Assembly: GCF_029784165.1 (NCBI RefSeq)
Contig: NC_073696.1
Span: forward strand, 105,732,665-105,796,664
Direction of reading: 5' to 3'
From: Wyeomyia smithii
Lineage: Eukaryota > Arthropoda > Insecta > Diptera > Culicidae
Length of the DNA: 64,000 nucleotides
Part shown: positions 1 through 10,800 of the stretch, one piece after another
How the letters are laid out: each line of letters opens with the position of its first letter
Position numbering within the stretch: the first letter of the stretch is position 1
Made by a program: the position numbers and the translations under genes
The notes under the pieces: generated by a model
The model's database searches: none
Told to the model about the DNA's origin: nothing
Seen by the model: the letters and a program-made list of their open reading frames with translations, nothing else

Positions 1-559
1 TCTCATCACGTCTTTTTGATCAATTTATCATCAAATTTTACCATATTTTCAACGTAAAACTTTCACCCACTTGACAAAATCGAGAAGCAAATAGATTTAC
101 TTTCAACAATTTGCATAAATTTGACGGTAAATTGGACAAATGAGAGAAATAAGATGAATATAGGTGCACCTAGCTGTTGAGATAAATAATAGAGCGATTA
201 CCCTATTTGATCAGCTCACGTCAGTTTAAGTAATTGTAATGTTCAAATATTCGCGTTACAGAAACTTTTGAAGATCTATACAAGAAGCGTGACATTAGAA
301 GAGAGAGTTCGTTCAAATGTTACGCAACGCGAGGGTGCTAGCAAAGTTGCAAATTTTCACTAACAGTGATAGATTGTTAGTTGAAACTGAAAGCTGCGCA
401 TACATATCACGAAGTTGAACATGAAAATAACTTTTTCTTCACAGTGATAATGATGGCTCGCAGCGTTTCTGTAATTTCGCAAGCGCTGTGTTACTCTAGC
501 AATTTCAGAGATGCTCAGATCAAATAATTTCTATATTACTCAAGAGGTATCATTTATTT
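1..559. other. intergenic, no gene recognised
   Basis: No open reading frame or RNA gene that I can support. AT-rich. The stretch around 150-200 carries a motif (GATGAATATAGG followed by a GAGATRAATAAT-like block) that recurs near 26305-26365, so at least part of it is a dispersed repeat. Confidence 0.4.
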
Positions 560-599
560 CACTGACATGATTTTGACTGAGAATAGGGGATTTTATTTA

Positions 600-790
600 A
601 AAATATACCTGATTTTTCTTATACTAATCGATGATTTACCTTTCAGTAGGTACTACGTAAAAATTTTTCAATTGTTTAATTTTCACTAACTGACAAGAAG
701 TCTACAAAGTGACATTTCTGTTGCTGGCCTGTGGGAAATATATCCCTGGTAGTGTACAAAGTGACATTACTACCACAGACGTTCATCTTC
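600..790 (-). repeat. dispersed repeat, inverted copy of 19400-19670
   Basis: The reverse complement of this stretch aligns by eye with 19400-19670. Both share the block TACTAATCGATG and the RTGCCTACTGAAAG-type block, and both carry copies of a GCTGGCCTGTGG...AAAGTGACATT-type unit. The 19.4-kb copy has three degenerate units of about 54 bp, this one about two. No coding capacity. Class not determined. Confidence 0.5.
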
Positions 791-859
791 GCTGATATGC
801 GGTCCCCACGGAAAACAAATGGATTGATTTTCCAGAAACAAGTATTGTTGGTTCCATTT

Positions 860-1065
860 GTTGCCCCAAATAATCCTTAACTTACTGGAAGTCGATTGGT
901 TTTGTCTTCGCTTGGGGCACTGCATTTCAAATTTGTATGGGAAATCCTGCATTTCTCTTTCTAGTGAGTTGCTTTATTAATGCACTACTTAACGTTAAAG
1001 TTTAGTATTGCAGATGCTTGACAACTTTGCCGAAGACACTGAAGAGCTAGGATGTCCCTGAAAAA
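860..1065 (+). repeat. dispersed repeat, inverted partner of 4595-4850
   Basis: The segment with ACTTTGCCGAAGACAC (1020s) and the one with CCAATCGACTTCC in opposite sense (about 890-900) both recur in reverse order and orientation at 4595-4850. The two copies face each other about 3.5 kb apart. They could be two insertions of one family or remains of long terminal inverted repeats; later elements between them hide which. Confidence 0.5.
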
Positions 1066-1253
1066 GCTCTATCTGTTTAAAGTTGGTTATGTAGAAATAA
1101 ACGCCGAAAATCATTTTTTCTGTCAACTCTGCCAGTGTTCCGGTGTCAGTAGGATTTCTATCAGATATAACCTGTCGTATCGAGTTTTTACACTCAGTTG
1201 AGTCAAGCAAACGAATGTAGGGTAGGGAACATATTCTAAGCAGCTTTAGAAAC

Positions 1254-2912
1254 CGGCTGTGTATTCATGAGCATGAGCATGAGCATGATTGACCGCCCGC
1301 GGTTACTACTCCGTTATTGCCAGATCAGCTGTAGTTACACAGAGAACCAACAGATGATGCTTGGGACTAACATGCATCCTCAATGTGTCAAAACTGATGA
1401 CCCTTATCTTTATATTGGGCAATACCAGCGGCCGCATCCGAATGCAGGTCAATGAAGAAGTGTGTATGGGAACACGTTGACGTGATACCCGCTTTATTGG
1501 AAGCCGAGAACACCTCTGCACTTCCACGAGAAATCTCAGGGATGTTGGAGGAGAGAACAAGGTTTACAGCATGGTTCGTTTTGGTAAACGGCGCACAGTG
1601 CATCGTTCCATAGACAAAAATCAAAAAATTGAATCTTTTATTGAACCAATTCTATATGTTGATATGTTTTATACATATTTGAGACATATTGTAATGATAT
1701 TATTAACCTCGTAAGTTCACCTATACGGTCATGAAAAGCATTTACTGTAAAGTAGTTTTACCTATTTAAAAGAAACGTTATATTCAGAAAATCTTCTTAA
1801 TTTTTCAAATACATTTTTAAATATGCTCTCTATCTTTTGCAGTTAAAACCAATATGGTAACGGTAGAGGCATGTAACTACTACATTTTACATATTACCAA
1901 TGAGACACAACGTAGCCGCTATGGTAGTTGAAGGCTTCTTGGTCATGCTTATTTATGCTTAGAGAAAAAAGACAATTTCGACTTAAAATCGATAGTCAAA
2001 AAGTACCTCAAAGTACCGCTCTGAATTTCACTTTTTTCTTCTATTTGGAATATCCTTAACATTCTGGAAATGATTGCCATTGCTCAAGTTTGCTCCCTGA
2101 CCCACAATTTACGTTTTCGAATGATACCTCTGCAACCAAGAATGAGCAATGTATCGCACATTTGTCCTTAAATTTTTATGTATAACACGTAATTTATGTG
2201 TAAAACACATAAAAGATTCCCGGATGGATGATATCTAGATGTTTTGCAATAGCAAACCGTATATAAACATAATTAATTGGGAATTGAATAAAAATATAAA
2301 TGAAAACTCATTGTGGTGGCGTTTAAGTCACTTTATCGTCACCTGAAATTTATTCAAACATGCTTTTCAAGCCTTCTATCTCAAAATGGATAATATTCTA
2401 GGGAAATTATCATTTTATGCTTCTGTATAAAAACATGGCGTTTGAGACACTTTTGCGATTACTTATTTTATATTCGTCATTTATGCAAATAGTAGCTCTC
2501 ATCAGTACTAACCATTTTTCGTATTACATCAATTGAAAAAAAAATGGCCTGAATGGCTGTTTTGATTTTTGACCCGTATTCCCATACATTCAACGCACTG
2601 TGCGGCGTGCTGAGCTCGAGTGCCGGGTTCATAATAACAAATATCGCGCCTACGAATTCGTTATATCGGCCGCGAAAGTCGTAATGCGATCCTAATTTAT
2701 TCTGTTTGCTTATTTATCACCGTAAAAACAAAGCGCACGCGAGCCATATTACCTATTTAAAAAAAAATTCATCTATGCGGGCATCTCCTCGTAAAGTCAT
2801 TATATCACTTCCGAGCGATATTATTAATTTATTTCAGTCGACTACAAAATCTTACAAAATTCATCCGCGGAAACACACACCCGACTAATATCAAGTCGCG
2901 GCTGTGTATTCA
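1254..2912 (-). mobile_element. LINE-like retroelement with hexanucleotide tail, truncated copy 1
   Basis: Element body 1268-2898, flanked by a 14-bp direct repeat CGGCTGTGTATTCA at 1254-1267 and 2899-2912. On the - strand it ends in a (CATGCT)n tail, seen on the + strand as GAGCATGAGCATGAGCATG. It matches the longer copy at 39822-42269 over 1268-1593 and, after an interruption, over about 2603-2890. The two copies have TSDs of different length (14 and 23 bp), the same tail end and different far ends, which is what target-primed reverse transcription produces. It has no recognisable protein, so it may be a SINE or a non-autonomous or 5'-truncated LINE. The gap 1594-2602 is a separate DNA element. 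Confidence 0.75.
1594..2602. mobile_element. Transib-like non-autonomous DNA element with RSS-like ends
   Basis: Both ends begin with CACAGTGC (inverted), flanked by the 5-bp direct repeat CGGCG at 1589-1593 and 2603-2607. Five-bp GC-rich target duplications and CAC-starting termini are typical of the Transib superfamily, the relatives of RAG1. At the left end heptamer CACAGTG is followed by 13 bases and then ACAAAAATC (1614-1622). At the right end, read inward, CACAGTG is followed by exactly 23 bases and then TCAAAAATC. The 1,009-bp body has no open reading frame of note, so it would need a transposase supplied elsewhere. It interrupts the retroelement copy at 1268-2898, which supports the boundaries independently. 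Confidence 0.75.
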
Positions 2913-3407
2913 GACGAAATACTCGAAAAGTGTTGGGTGAAATTCAAACAGTAGTATATCAATCTGTTCTCTATCGTTTTCTCTGTCAGAACTTGTTTTC
3001 AGATTGTATAGCTAAGTTAGCAAACTTTAACAATCATCAATTAAAGTTACCAATCGGTGGACACTATTCCAATCACCCCGAACCTATTTTAAGCAGTTCC
3101 CTCTGTTTTGCAGGCGTTTTTTTTTCAGCACCCGAAGTGGCTCCTGAATGGTTGCAATATAGGTCGATTTGTTTCAAACGATGTTTGTTCACAAAATTCT
3201 TTGTGATAAACGGTATTCCTTAAATTCGTCAGACAGCTAGACAATCAAAGTTTTCGTTTCCATCATTGAAATTGTCGATATTGATCAAAATTCAGGAGTT
3301 TGAGGCCTGTTTTCTTCGACTGATTAAAATAGGCGCTACTGGTTAAGCCGTTCCTTACCCTAGGTCAATGTTCTAGGTGTAAGTATGATCTACTGTTGTA
3401 GAGATTA
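2913..3407. other. no gene recognised
   Basis: A 97-codon frame runs through 2930-3223 but shows no motif, and its amino-acid make-up looks non-coding. Nothing else supportable. Confidence 0.35.
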
Positions 3408-3624
3408 CTTCTAATTAGGGACGTTGCGATACCATTAAACATCGATACTTAGGATCGATACCTGTATCGAGAGCAAGTACTGATATTCCGATAGTATCGA
3501 GGCTAACGTATCGATACCTAAATGTATCGTTGTGCGATACCCTTCATTCAAAATATAAGTCATAATTCTTTTTTTATTATTTATTCCTCAAGATAAAACG
3601 TTTAATTCAATTAAATCATTTATA

Positions 3625-4066
3625 TAGACCGTTTTACGAGACGTTTCTGAACTCATTCTATGAATGAAATTTTGACAGAGAGCTCGGAACAGCTAACATA
3701 ACTCACGTGAAAGCAACATCATCAACAGCAGAATACGTGACACCTGTCAGCAGAGATGCCAGATGTTTTTGAAAAATGTCTGCAACTGCTCGAAAAACCG
3801 GAAAAATTTGCACGAAATCTGAAAAAATTCTATCCGTGATCCGAAAAAATTTTGCTCGCGCAGGCAAAAGTCTGTAACAATCTGCACACAATTTGAGAAA
3901 ATCTGCGCAAATATAAGAAGACTCTGACAAAAATCTGCAGAAACCGTGGAAAAATTGCAAATATCTGCAAATCAATGAACATCTGCACACGGACTCCAAA
4001 AATCTGCGTTTTGCAGACAAATCTGCACATTTGGTATCCCTGCCTGTCAGTTCGTAAAATGGTCTA
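3625..4066. mobile_element. nested TIR element, probable
   Basis: TAGACCGTTTTACGA at 3625 faces TCGTAAAATGGTCTA ending at 4066, one mismatch over 15 bp, with TA next to both ends. It encloses the hAT-type insertion 3751-4042. Only the short terminal repeat supports it, so the class (TA target would suggest Tc1/mariner type) is tentative. Confidence 0.45.
3751..4042. mobile_element. hAT-type MITE, same family as 19254-19378
   Basis: Ends CAGAGATGCCAGAT and, inverted, ATTTGGTATCCCTG. Flanked by the exact 8-bp repeat CCTGTCAG at 3743-3750 and 4043-4050. The body is built of repeated ATCTGCA/ATCTGAAAA-like words about every 20-25 bp. The open frames across it in both directions are by-products of this repetition, not genes. 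Confidence 0.8.
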
Positions 4067-4594
4067 TAAATTTACTGAATCTAGAAACACCAGCTTCTGC
4101 AGAAACTTAGTCAAAAGTCGATTACGCTTTTCCTTAATAATTGATCCCGTTTTCGAAAAGAGCCGCTGGCTCTGTAGATTTTACCTTCGGATCTGCATGA
4201 CCGTAGAAAAGAATCGTTCCCGTAGGTTAATCTACAGAAATTTCTGTTAAATTTGCATTGCCGATGAGATGGCATGCATGCATACGAAGCATCAAAATGC
4301 CACAGAAAACAGCAAGTTTTCTGCTTCGTTCGTTCTTCTTTACAAGGTTGTTTTGAGTCTTTCGATACTGAGAGGTGTGTATCGATATTGATTAAGTATC
4401 GCTGATAAAACATCGATACCAAATATCCGAGTATCGGAAGTAGAAGGATCGATTCTGTATTAGTATCGGTGGTATCGCAACGTCCCTACTTCTAATGGAA
4501 ACCTGACTGACGACGGTACACTGGTAATGTTGGCAGAAAGCTGATTTTCAGCATTTAATTCGACATATTCGGCTTTGAACAGCTGTAGCAATTT

Positions 4595-4850
4595 TTAAGG
4601 ACATCCTAGCTCTTTAGCGTCTTCGGCAAAGTTGTCAAACATCAAACTTTTGAAGATTTGAAACGTATGCTTTGGGCCATTTTGAGCTTTCTAGAATGGA
4701 AAATGCAAAATAGCAGATTTTTATCAAAATTTGAAATCCAATGCGGCAAGCGGAGACAAAACCAATCGACTTCCGATAATTTTGTGAATGTTTGGGATCC
4801 CAATTAGAACCCAAAAAAAAAAACAGATTCTGGCCTGCTGCTGTCCATTT
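4595..4850 (-). repeat. dispersed repeat, inverted partner of 860-1065
   Basis: Contains GTCTTCGGCAAAGTTGTCAA and, further on, GGAGACAAAACCAATCGACT, both reverse-complement matches to 860-1065. The outer part resembles sequence that resumes at about 6282 after the element 4994-6279, suggesting that element landed inside this repeat. Confidence 0.5.
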
Positions 4851-4993
4851 TCATTTTTTTTCATATAACGATGCCCCACTAGTATGAGCACTTTATTCTG
4901 GCGAAGGAATGTTAGGAAAATATACTATCAGACTATGTAACAGATAGTTGCATCGAATGGTTGTCTGTATTTGGGAATGGAATTTTGTGACTA

Positions 4994-6279
4994 CCGTCTG
5001 CCGGGGTGAGATTGTGCCAAAAAAGGATACATTTTGTTCCTTAGCTTGTAATGTACACATTTAGGCTATGAGGTTAATCCAATTCACGTCAATGCACACT
5101 TAAATGTTTAGTTAACGACTGCCGCCAATATGGTTTAGTTACAATAAACTATAATTTTGCTAAAATTGAATGAACTTTGGCCTAATCTCACCCCTTCTAT
5201 GGGGTGAGATTGTGCCAAAAACACAAAGTTGACTTCAACACCTGAAAAATGAACAGTAGTGTATCTACGAATAATTCACATGAATAACATGATAAAACAG
5301 TAAATATAGGGTTGACCATAAACAACGTGGACTATTAAGGGGCTGTAGCGGGTTGACCAGAAACTACGTTTCATATGAATTGTAGAAAAATGTATGACTG
5401 GATTAAATCGATATCTGGAGTAACCAGTTATGAGAACGTGGCTTATAGACAGTCTCTATACACATGGTGGCGTCTCCAGGTAGCTTAGAAAGAGAAAACG
5501 TTAGGACATAAGGCGTGAGACGACTTTTCGTTTCAATTATTATATGTCATTGACCACTGTATATTCCATTGGAGATCTCAAAACCGCTGGAAACGTACCC
5601 ATAACCCTCCTTCCTCGCTGAAAAAGTCATCAGTTAATATAGAATCGGTGTACAAAATTTTGTTACATTCCATGAGTAATATCAGTCAGTGTAAATTTCC
5701 ATCTAATAGTTGTTAGCTTCCTATTCTCAAGCTTTTAGTCATTATTTCAAATAATACCTTGGCTAGACAACATACTCTATTTAAACAATGCAAGTGTTTT
5801 GGTGTATACTGAAATAATTTTGTCGTAAATATGAATTCCGTACATTGTACCGTTCATCATAGCTTGGCACAATCTCACCCCAAAAGGGCTCGAAAAGAAT
5901 ACAGTTTGGAAAAACATTATTTTCTGAGCCAACACAGATTTAATGCATAACATTTCCTCAACACATTCAAGACGACATCCTAACGTAGCAACTGAGCAGT
6001 AAGTCGATGAGATTTCTTGAACGGGTTGGTTTGCCTTGGACATTTTTGGATAACGTTATTTGCGCATGTTTTTCACCCTGTACTTTGAAACATTATTTAA
6101 GTGAAACAGTTCACTGATATTATTTATATTTTATTTGGAGTTGTGAATAAATATGTCACGTTTCATAAAGTGTTGAATTTGAGGTAGTAGGTTCTAGAAA
6201 TCGCACGTAATTTAACATACAAACATTTCCCGTTTTGGCTCAATCTCACCCCGTGGCTTAATCTCACCCCGGCAGACGG
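4994..6279. mobile_element. TA-flanked non-autonomous DNA element
   Basis: Terminal inverted repeats CCGTCTGCCGGGGTGAGATT (4994; inverted copy ending 6279) with TA on both sides (4992-4993, 6280-6281). The word GGGGTGAGATTGTGCC recurs sub-terminally at about 5200 and inverted near 5866-5881. A TA target points to the Tc1/mariner supergroup, but there is no transposase frame. An 88-codon frame at 5777-6043 on the - strand has no motif I know. Confidence 0.75.
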
Positions 6280-6281
6280 TA

Positions 6282-7163
6282 TACCTGATTCTGGAAAAGA
6301 GCCTGCTGCACGATTGAGCTGAAATTTTGCATTTTTTCCAGAAGGCAAATCTTTTGAGAGCTATTGCTATTGAAATTCAAAACGTTTTTCTATCCTATTC
6401 TCTCTATTCAATATTCTCTCGCACTCATATCTCTACTACAATGCAACCTACATTGCGAGTATTCGAGTAAATTTACATTTTTTTTTATCAAACCGTTCGT
6501 TTTTTTTTTCTCAAGTCAACCTTCTGTGAAAATTAAATTTGTAAAAGTACAATTAATTTAAATTTTTATTTTTATGCTTTTATTGAAATGGAGTTTTTTT
6601 CATGGTGTATATTTTTTCGGAAAGACAAAATTATGATCTACAACTTTACCGAAGATGTCACACCGATCAAACAAGTCGTTCTGGCTCTATAACTATTCGT
6701 AATTATTAATTCGACTTTTCATATAAACCCTTTTCACAATTTAGTCGTGATTTTAAAATAACACTAACAGCACAAGATGACATCTTTAACTTACAGGAAC
6801 ATCTGTGCAAAGTTTCAACCAGATAAATAAAGGTAGATTAAAATGATTGTTTATTTACAATGTGTAATATGGCAAACAGAAAATCAGAATACAAAAAGAC
6901 GGCACAAAGCAAAGAAAGGCAAACTAACAATGACTCAGAGTCACACCGGATGCTACAAGTACCTACAGAAAAGGCTCCATGGAAGAGATATTCGCTGTGT
7001 AAATAGTGCGGTTCTTCATTCGTTGCGTGTCGAGCCGAAGACAAGCATTAATCACCAAGTGCAAGAGACACCAAGAAAGCAAAAGTTACATATTGGCTCT
7101 CAGTAATGTGCGTCCTTTATCAAGTTTACTGTTGCCTGTGTGTGTTCGTTCAAGATACCTGCT
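6282..7163. other. no gene recognised
   Basis: Short open frames on both strands overlap one another (6838-7106) and lack any domain. The 6630-6680 stretch (CAACTTTACCGAAGATGTCA) has the wording of a widespread dispersed repeat type, like that at about 1020. Nothing else supportable. Confidence 0.35.
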
Positions 7164-7167
7164 TTAA

Positions 7168-7409
7168 GGTGGTAGTGTGTAAAAGCCACCACGTGGCCGA
7201 CTACGAATTTTCAGCGCAACAAGACTCGGGAATTGTTAATGCGTTATCTATGAGAACACTATTTTATGTTTTCATCACCATAACAAACATGATGATATGT
7301 TCTCACAAGTGATGCATTAAGTATTACCGAGTGGCAAGCATTTGAAAATTCGAAGTCGACCACGTGGTGGCTTGAAGTCGGCCATTTATGGCTTCGACGT
7401 ACTTCCACC
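7168..7409. mobile_element. TTAA-flanked MITE (piggyBac type)
   Basis: Flanked on both sides by TTAA (7164-7167, 7410-7413), the exclusive target of piggyBac elements. Ends GGTGGTAGTGTG and, inverted, CGTACTTCCACC. A longer inner inverted repeat, GCCACCACGTGG around 7187 and CCACGTGGTGGC around 7360, makes the ends fold back. No coding capacity. Confidence 0.7.
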
Positions 7410-7422
7410 TTAATAACTAGAG

Positions 7423-7428
<6 letters not shown>

Positions 7429-7460
<32 letters not shown>
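7429..7460 (+). repeat. (AG)n microsatellite
   Basis: Uninterrupted run of GA dinucleotides, about 15 units. Confidence 0.95.
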
Positions 7461-7463
<3 letters not shown>

Positions 7464-7917
7464 TGCGATGAAAAAAAACGCCAATTTGGCAACTAGGTTT
7501 CACATGTCAGAGTTGCCAGATCTTTTCTCAAAGCGCAATGTTGACTAAATTTTTCATTTGATTCGTATAACTGATGGTGACGGTGGAAGTCCTGGGGCAA
7601 CATTAAAGTGCATCACAAAATCCTTGAAGGTTTTAAGGTTAAAAATCACTGTTATACACCAATTTTGGAGCCTTCTCAATTCATTGTTTAGCAAGAAAAC
7701 TTGAAAAACGTGTGAAAATAAATATATCCTTTATTGTACTTGATTGCACCACCTTTCCATGTGTAACCTTTCTTGTTCGTTTGACTCGAATTTTGACATG
7801 TTCATTTGGCTCACAACATCCTCTTCGTATATCTCTCCGTCTGAGTATTGCTATTAATAACAGTCTCACAGCCAGTGTTGCCGCAGGTACAGATTTTTTC
7901 GTTTTTTTTCTGATATA

Positions 7918-8857
7918 GGGTAACGGGGGTATTTTGGCCAGCTTTGGGAAGTGTTCGCACAGTTCATTGAAAACAAACACAATTTTTCAACATAAATACC
8001 TACTCTATTATACCATTGTTAAAAGCTAAGTGTCTATTTTAATATACACCGTTCAACAATGCAATTCTACGAAGTGCTAAAAACATATTTTGGTCCACCA
8101 AATTTTTACTTTGGCCCACTTTTATATCTACAGACGTGTATGGAAATAGCTCGGACTAATTATATTTAAGATCATCATCGGTATTTTTAAAGCAAAAATA
8201 GTGGGTTTTAGGAGAACATTCTTCTGCTGTGAATTTTTGTAAATTTTAGGCATCTAAAAATGAAATGATTTGGCTCACAGTGGTTTGACAGGCATTCTCA
8301 TCTAATTTCATATCGTTAAATGTGATAAATTAAGAAGTAATTACCTGTAAATTGTCACAAGCTGGTTCTTTGTTCACGTGCAACGGCCGAACGGTAATCA
8401 AAGAGATGTCAAAACTTGGCATGGTCAAAATATGTTTGCTTCAGAAAAAGGCAAACATATTTCAGCCATGCGTTTAACCACTTTTTCAACTTTTTCCAAC
8501 ATGTTAGAGTATACAAACTGTTCCTATGACATTTTATTGATGTTACTACAACAACGAATTGTTTCAAAAGCATACATATTTGTTACAATAGCTTCCGGAC
8601 GTTGACTTGTATATTACCACTTCCTCTTGACTTTGGGTTGACTCAGCCATGACTTTGAATATGTATGAAGTAATTTCAAAATAACACTACCTAGAGCCAG
8701 TTTTTCGCCGAAAATTATAGTGTAGTATGATTCTTAGGTGTGTTATTCAATGTTGCATGTATAGTTTTCTAATATACATTGATTTCTCAGATAAAATGCG
8801 TAAAATGTTACCGGATGGGCCAGAATATGCATGTGGGCCAAAATACCCCCGTTAACC
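7918..8857. mobile_element. TA-flanked MITE
   Basis: Ends GGGTAACGGGGGTATTTTGG and the inverted form ending GTTAACC, one or two mismatches over 22 bp, flanked by TA at 7916-7917 and 8858-8859. It splits a stretch rich in GGTACAGATTTTT words that resumes at 8860. No transposase frame. The 75-codon frame at 8378 has no motif. Confidence 0.7.
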
Positions 8858-8859
8858 TA

Positions 8860-9385
8860 GATTCTGTACGGTACAGATTACAGATTTTTATCAAAAAGCA
8901 CAGATAGGTACAGATTTTATATGTGTCAAACTGATATTTATATCACTCAATAAAGAAAGAACGAAGCATAGGGTGCTCTACATTCCGTTATGTAATTTGA
9001 TCTTCTCTTTGTTCGATACATACCTACTTAGCAGCGTACTGTTAGTATACAGAATAATTGCAAGGCTAGCGCTGCGATCCTATTGGCTCTAATGGTTTCT
9101 ATCAGCCGAAACTCGAACATTAGCGACTGTCTTATTAGAGCAGCATGTTTCAAGGGTTATTAAACTGTTCTTTCAAATTTAATTAGTACAAATTTTGGTA
9201 CAAATGTTTGAAAGAAAAAGTGCAGATATTTTTTACCCTTCCACGCTACGCACGTCACTGCTACTACAGAGTTCTAAATAATGAACGCACTAGTCTAATT
9301 CCACACCAAAAAAAAAAATTAAAAAAAAAACAAAAATCAATTGATCTGTTGTAACGGGAAGATTTTGTCTAAACATTTTCTGACA
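8860..9385. other. repeat remnants, no gene
   Basis: 8870-8930 repeats the word GTACAGATT several times and continues sequence from before 7916. The rest is AT-rich, ending in poly(A)-like runs at 9307-9330. No gene seen. Confidence 0.4.
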
Positions 9386-9393
9386 CTCATCAC

Positions 9394-9585
9394 CGGGCCG
9401 GATTCAGACGCTGGGGGGCCCGGGGCAAATTTGTTTGTGAGGCCCCCTTTTCTTAAAACATTTAGAGGTAACGTTCTGAAAGGTGACGAACAAAAAAAAA
9501 AGGTCGCTCTAGAACTAGGGGGGCCCCTTCAATCGGGAGACCCGGGGCATTTGTCCCCTTTGCTCCCCTCTCAAATCCGGGCCTG
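9394..9585. mobile_element. hAT-type MITE
   Basis: Ends CGGGCCGGATTC and, inverted, AAATCCGGGCCTG, with the exact 8-bp repeat CTCATCAC at 9386-9393 and 9586-9593. The CAGGGCCGGATT-like terminus and 8-bp TSD fit hAT. GC-rich interior with GGGGGCCC blocks. 192 bp, no coding. Confidence 0.85.
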
Positions 9586-9593
9586 CTCATCAC

Positions 9594-10440
9594 AGCAGAC
9601 GGTTGCTGTCTACTTTTGACGTCTGTGTTTGTTAGGTGTGCTCTCACGTGATTGGTTCATTTTTCGCAGAAATTCGACCTTGGAGCTTCTCATTAGTTTT
9701 CGCTGCTGAGTAAGGAAATAGTGATGGTAACTGACATGTAACAAAATGGTTCATCATTTCATTCCTAACGACATATTGATTAGTAAATCGTATTAGTAAT
9801 TATACAATAATTACGTTTGAAATCTAACCAACATTTGGACGGTTGCATTTCAATGAAATATGGTATGGGAAACAAAAACATAGTCCTATATCAAATTTTC
9901 TAACGGTTTATCCAAAATAAGGAGAACTGAAGATAAATTTCATTCCTCAGTTAACTTAGTGCTTACGGTAATTAAATTTTACTTCACTAAGTTTTCCTTA
10001 GTACCAGCAGTGAAGATCCAGTTGGTGACGTCTGATTACATGAGGCATTGCATTAACATAAAGACGCTAGTGATTTTGATAAATTGAACAAAAATTAAAT
10101 ATACTTTCCACAGTCTTCGTTGTTTAATTACTTCTTTACTTTATAGTACGTTTCCAACTCTAGTGACAAGCTTTAAAGGTAATTAGCAAAAATGAACAAA
10201 AATAATTTGTATCATTCGTAAATTTGAAAAAAATGTAATAATATGAATTAACACCATTTTTAAGAGCCCCAAAACATCATTTTTTAACATATTGTTTAGT
10301 AACCAACTTTCTTCCTTATCGATTCTATCATATCCTCCTGCAAGCTATCACTCTAAAAGCATATAACTACTATAGTCTATGATATTATCGAAGCTTTAGA
10401 CGAGAGGTTATTAAATCTGGAGAGAAGATTTTGTGTGGAA
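9594..10440. other. no gene recognised
   Basis: AT-rich, no open frame above background, no terminal repeats seen. It may lie within an upstream intron of the coiled-coil gene that begins in view at 10801. Confidence 0.35.
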
Positions 10441-10565
10441 GAGCCTGAGAATAAACCCATACCTAAAGTCCTTTTTGCTAACGAATGGTTTGGTTCTACT
10501 AAGATTCGAACCTATCACCATTCGCTTGTCAAAGCGGACTCTGTAACCCTGCGGCTACGAAGCTC
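10441..10565 (-). mobile_element. tRNA-derived SINE, copy 1
   Basis: Read on the - strand: GAGCTTCGTAGCCGCAGGG (A-box-like TAGCCGCAGGG), then an anticodon-arm-like hairpin TCCGCTTTGACAAGCGAAT, then a B box within GGTTCGAATCTTAGTAGAAC. The tRNA-like head is followed by about 50 bp of unrelated body. A second copy lies at 43357-43479 with the same layout. Two similar copies with body attached mean a SINE and not a working tRNA gene. Confidence 0.7.
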
Positions 10566-10800
10566 GACAAGGATGCACCTGCAGTGAAAGTTTCATCAAA
10601 TTCGATTCAATATTCCTGAAGATATGTCTGTTTTAAGGAAATGTTTACATTAATTTCAAATGACAATAACAACTTTAAAAACTATTCAAATTCAATAAAA
10701 ATTGGAGAATGAACTCTTGAAGTTTCTAATTAAAAAAAAGACATCGCGATTTTCGGTGATCCGTTTCACGAATTCTGACCCTATATACAAACTATTTCAG

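Larger units (their letters stand above)
3416..4488. mobile_element. hAT-type non-autonomous element, invaded by others
   Basis: Terminal inverted repeats TAGGGACGTTGCGATACC at 3416 and, inverted, ending at 4488. An exact 8-bp duplication CTTCTAAT flanks it at 3408-3415 and 4489-4496. A TAGGG terminus with 8-bp TSD fits the hAT superfamily. Sub-terminal regions are full of ATCGATAC-type words in both orientations. No transposase frame. At least one further element (3751-4042) and probably a second (about 3625-4066) are nested inside. Confidence 0.85.

Noticed and set aside
3703..4422. Several overlapping ~100-codon frames on both strands
   Set aside because: They lie inside hAT-type elements built from short repeated words; the same words give open frames in several phases. 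No motif.
7868..9265. A larger hAT element with CAGTGTTGCC and CACTG ends
   Set aside because: The two ends share only five bases and no 8-bp duplication matches.
10441..10565. A genuine tRNA gene
   Set aside because: The stems pair poorly, the sequence continues into a body shared with 43357-43479, and both copies diverge in conserved tRNA positions.
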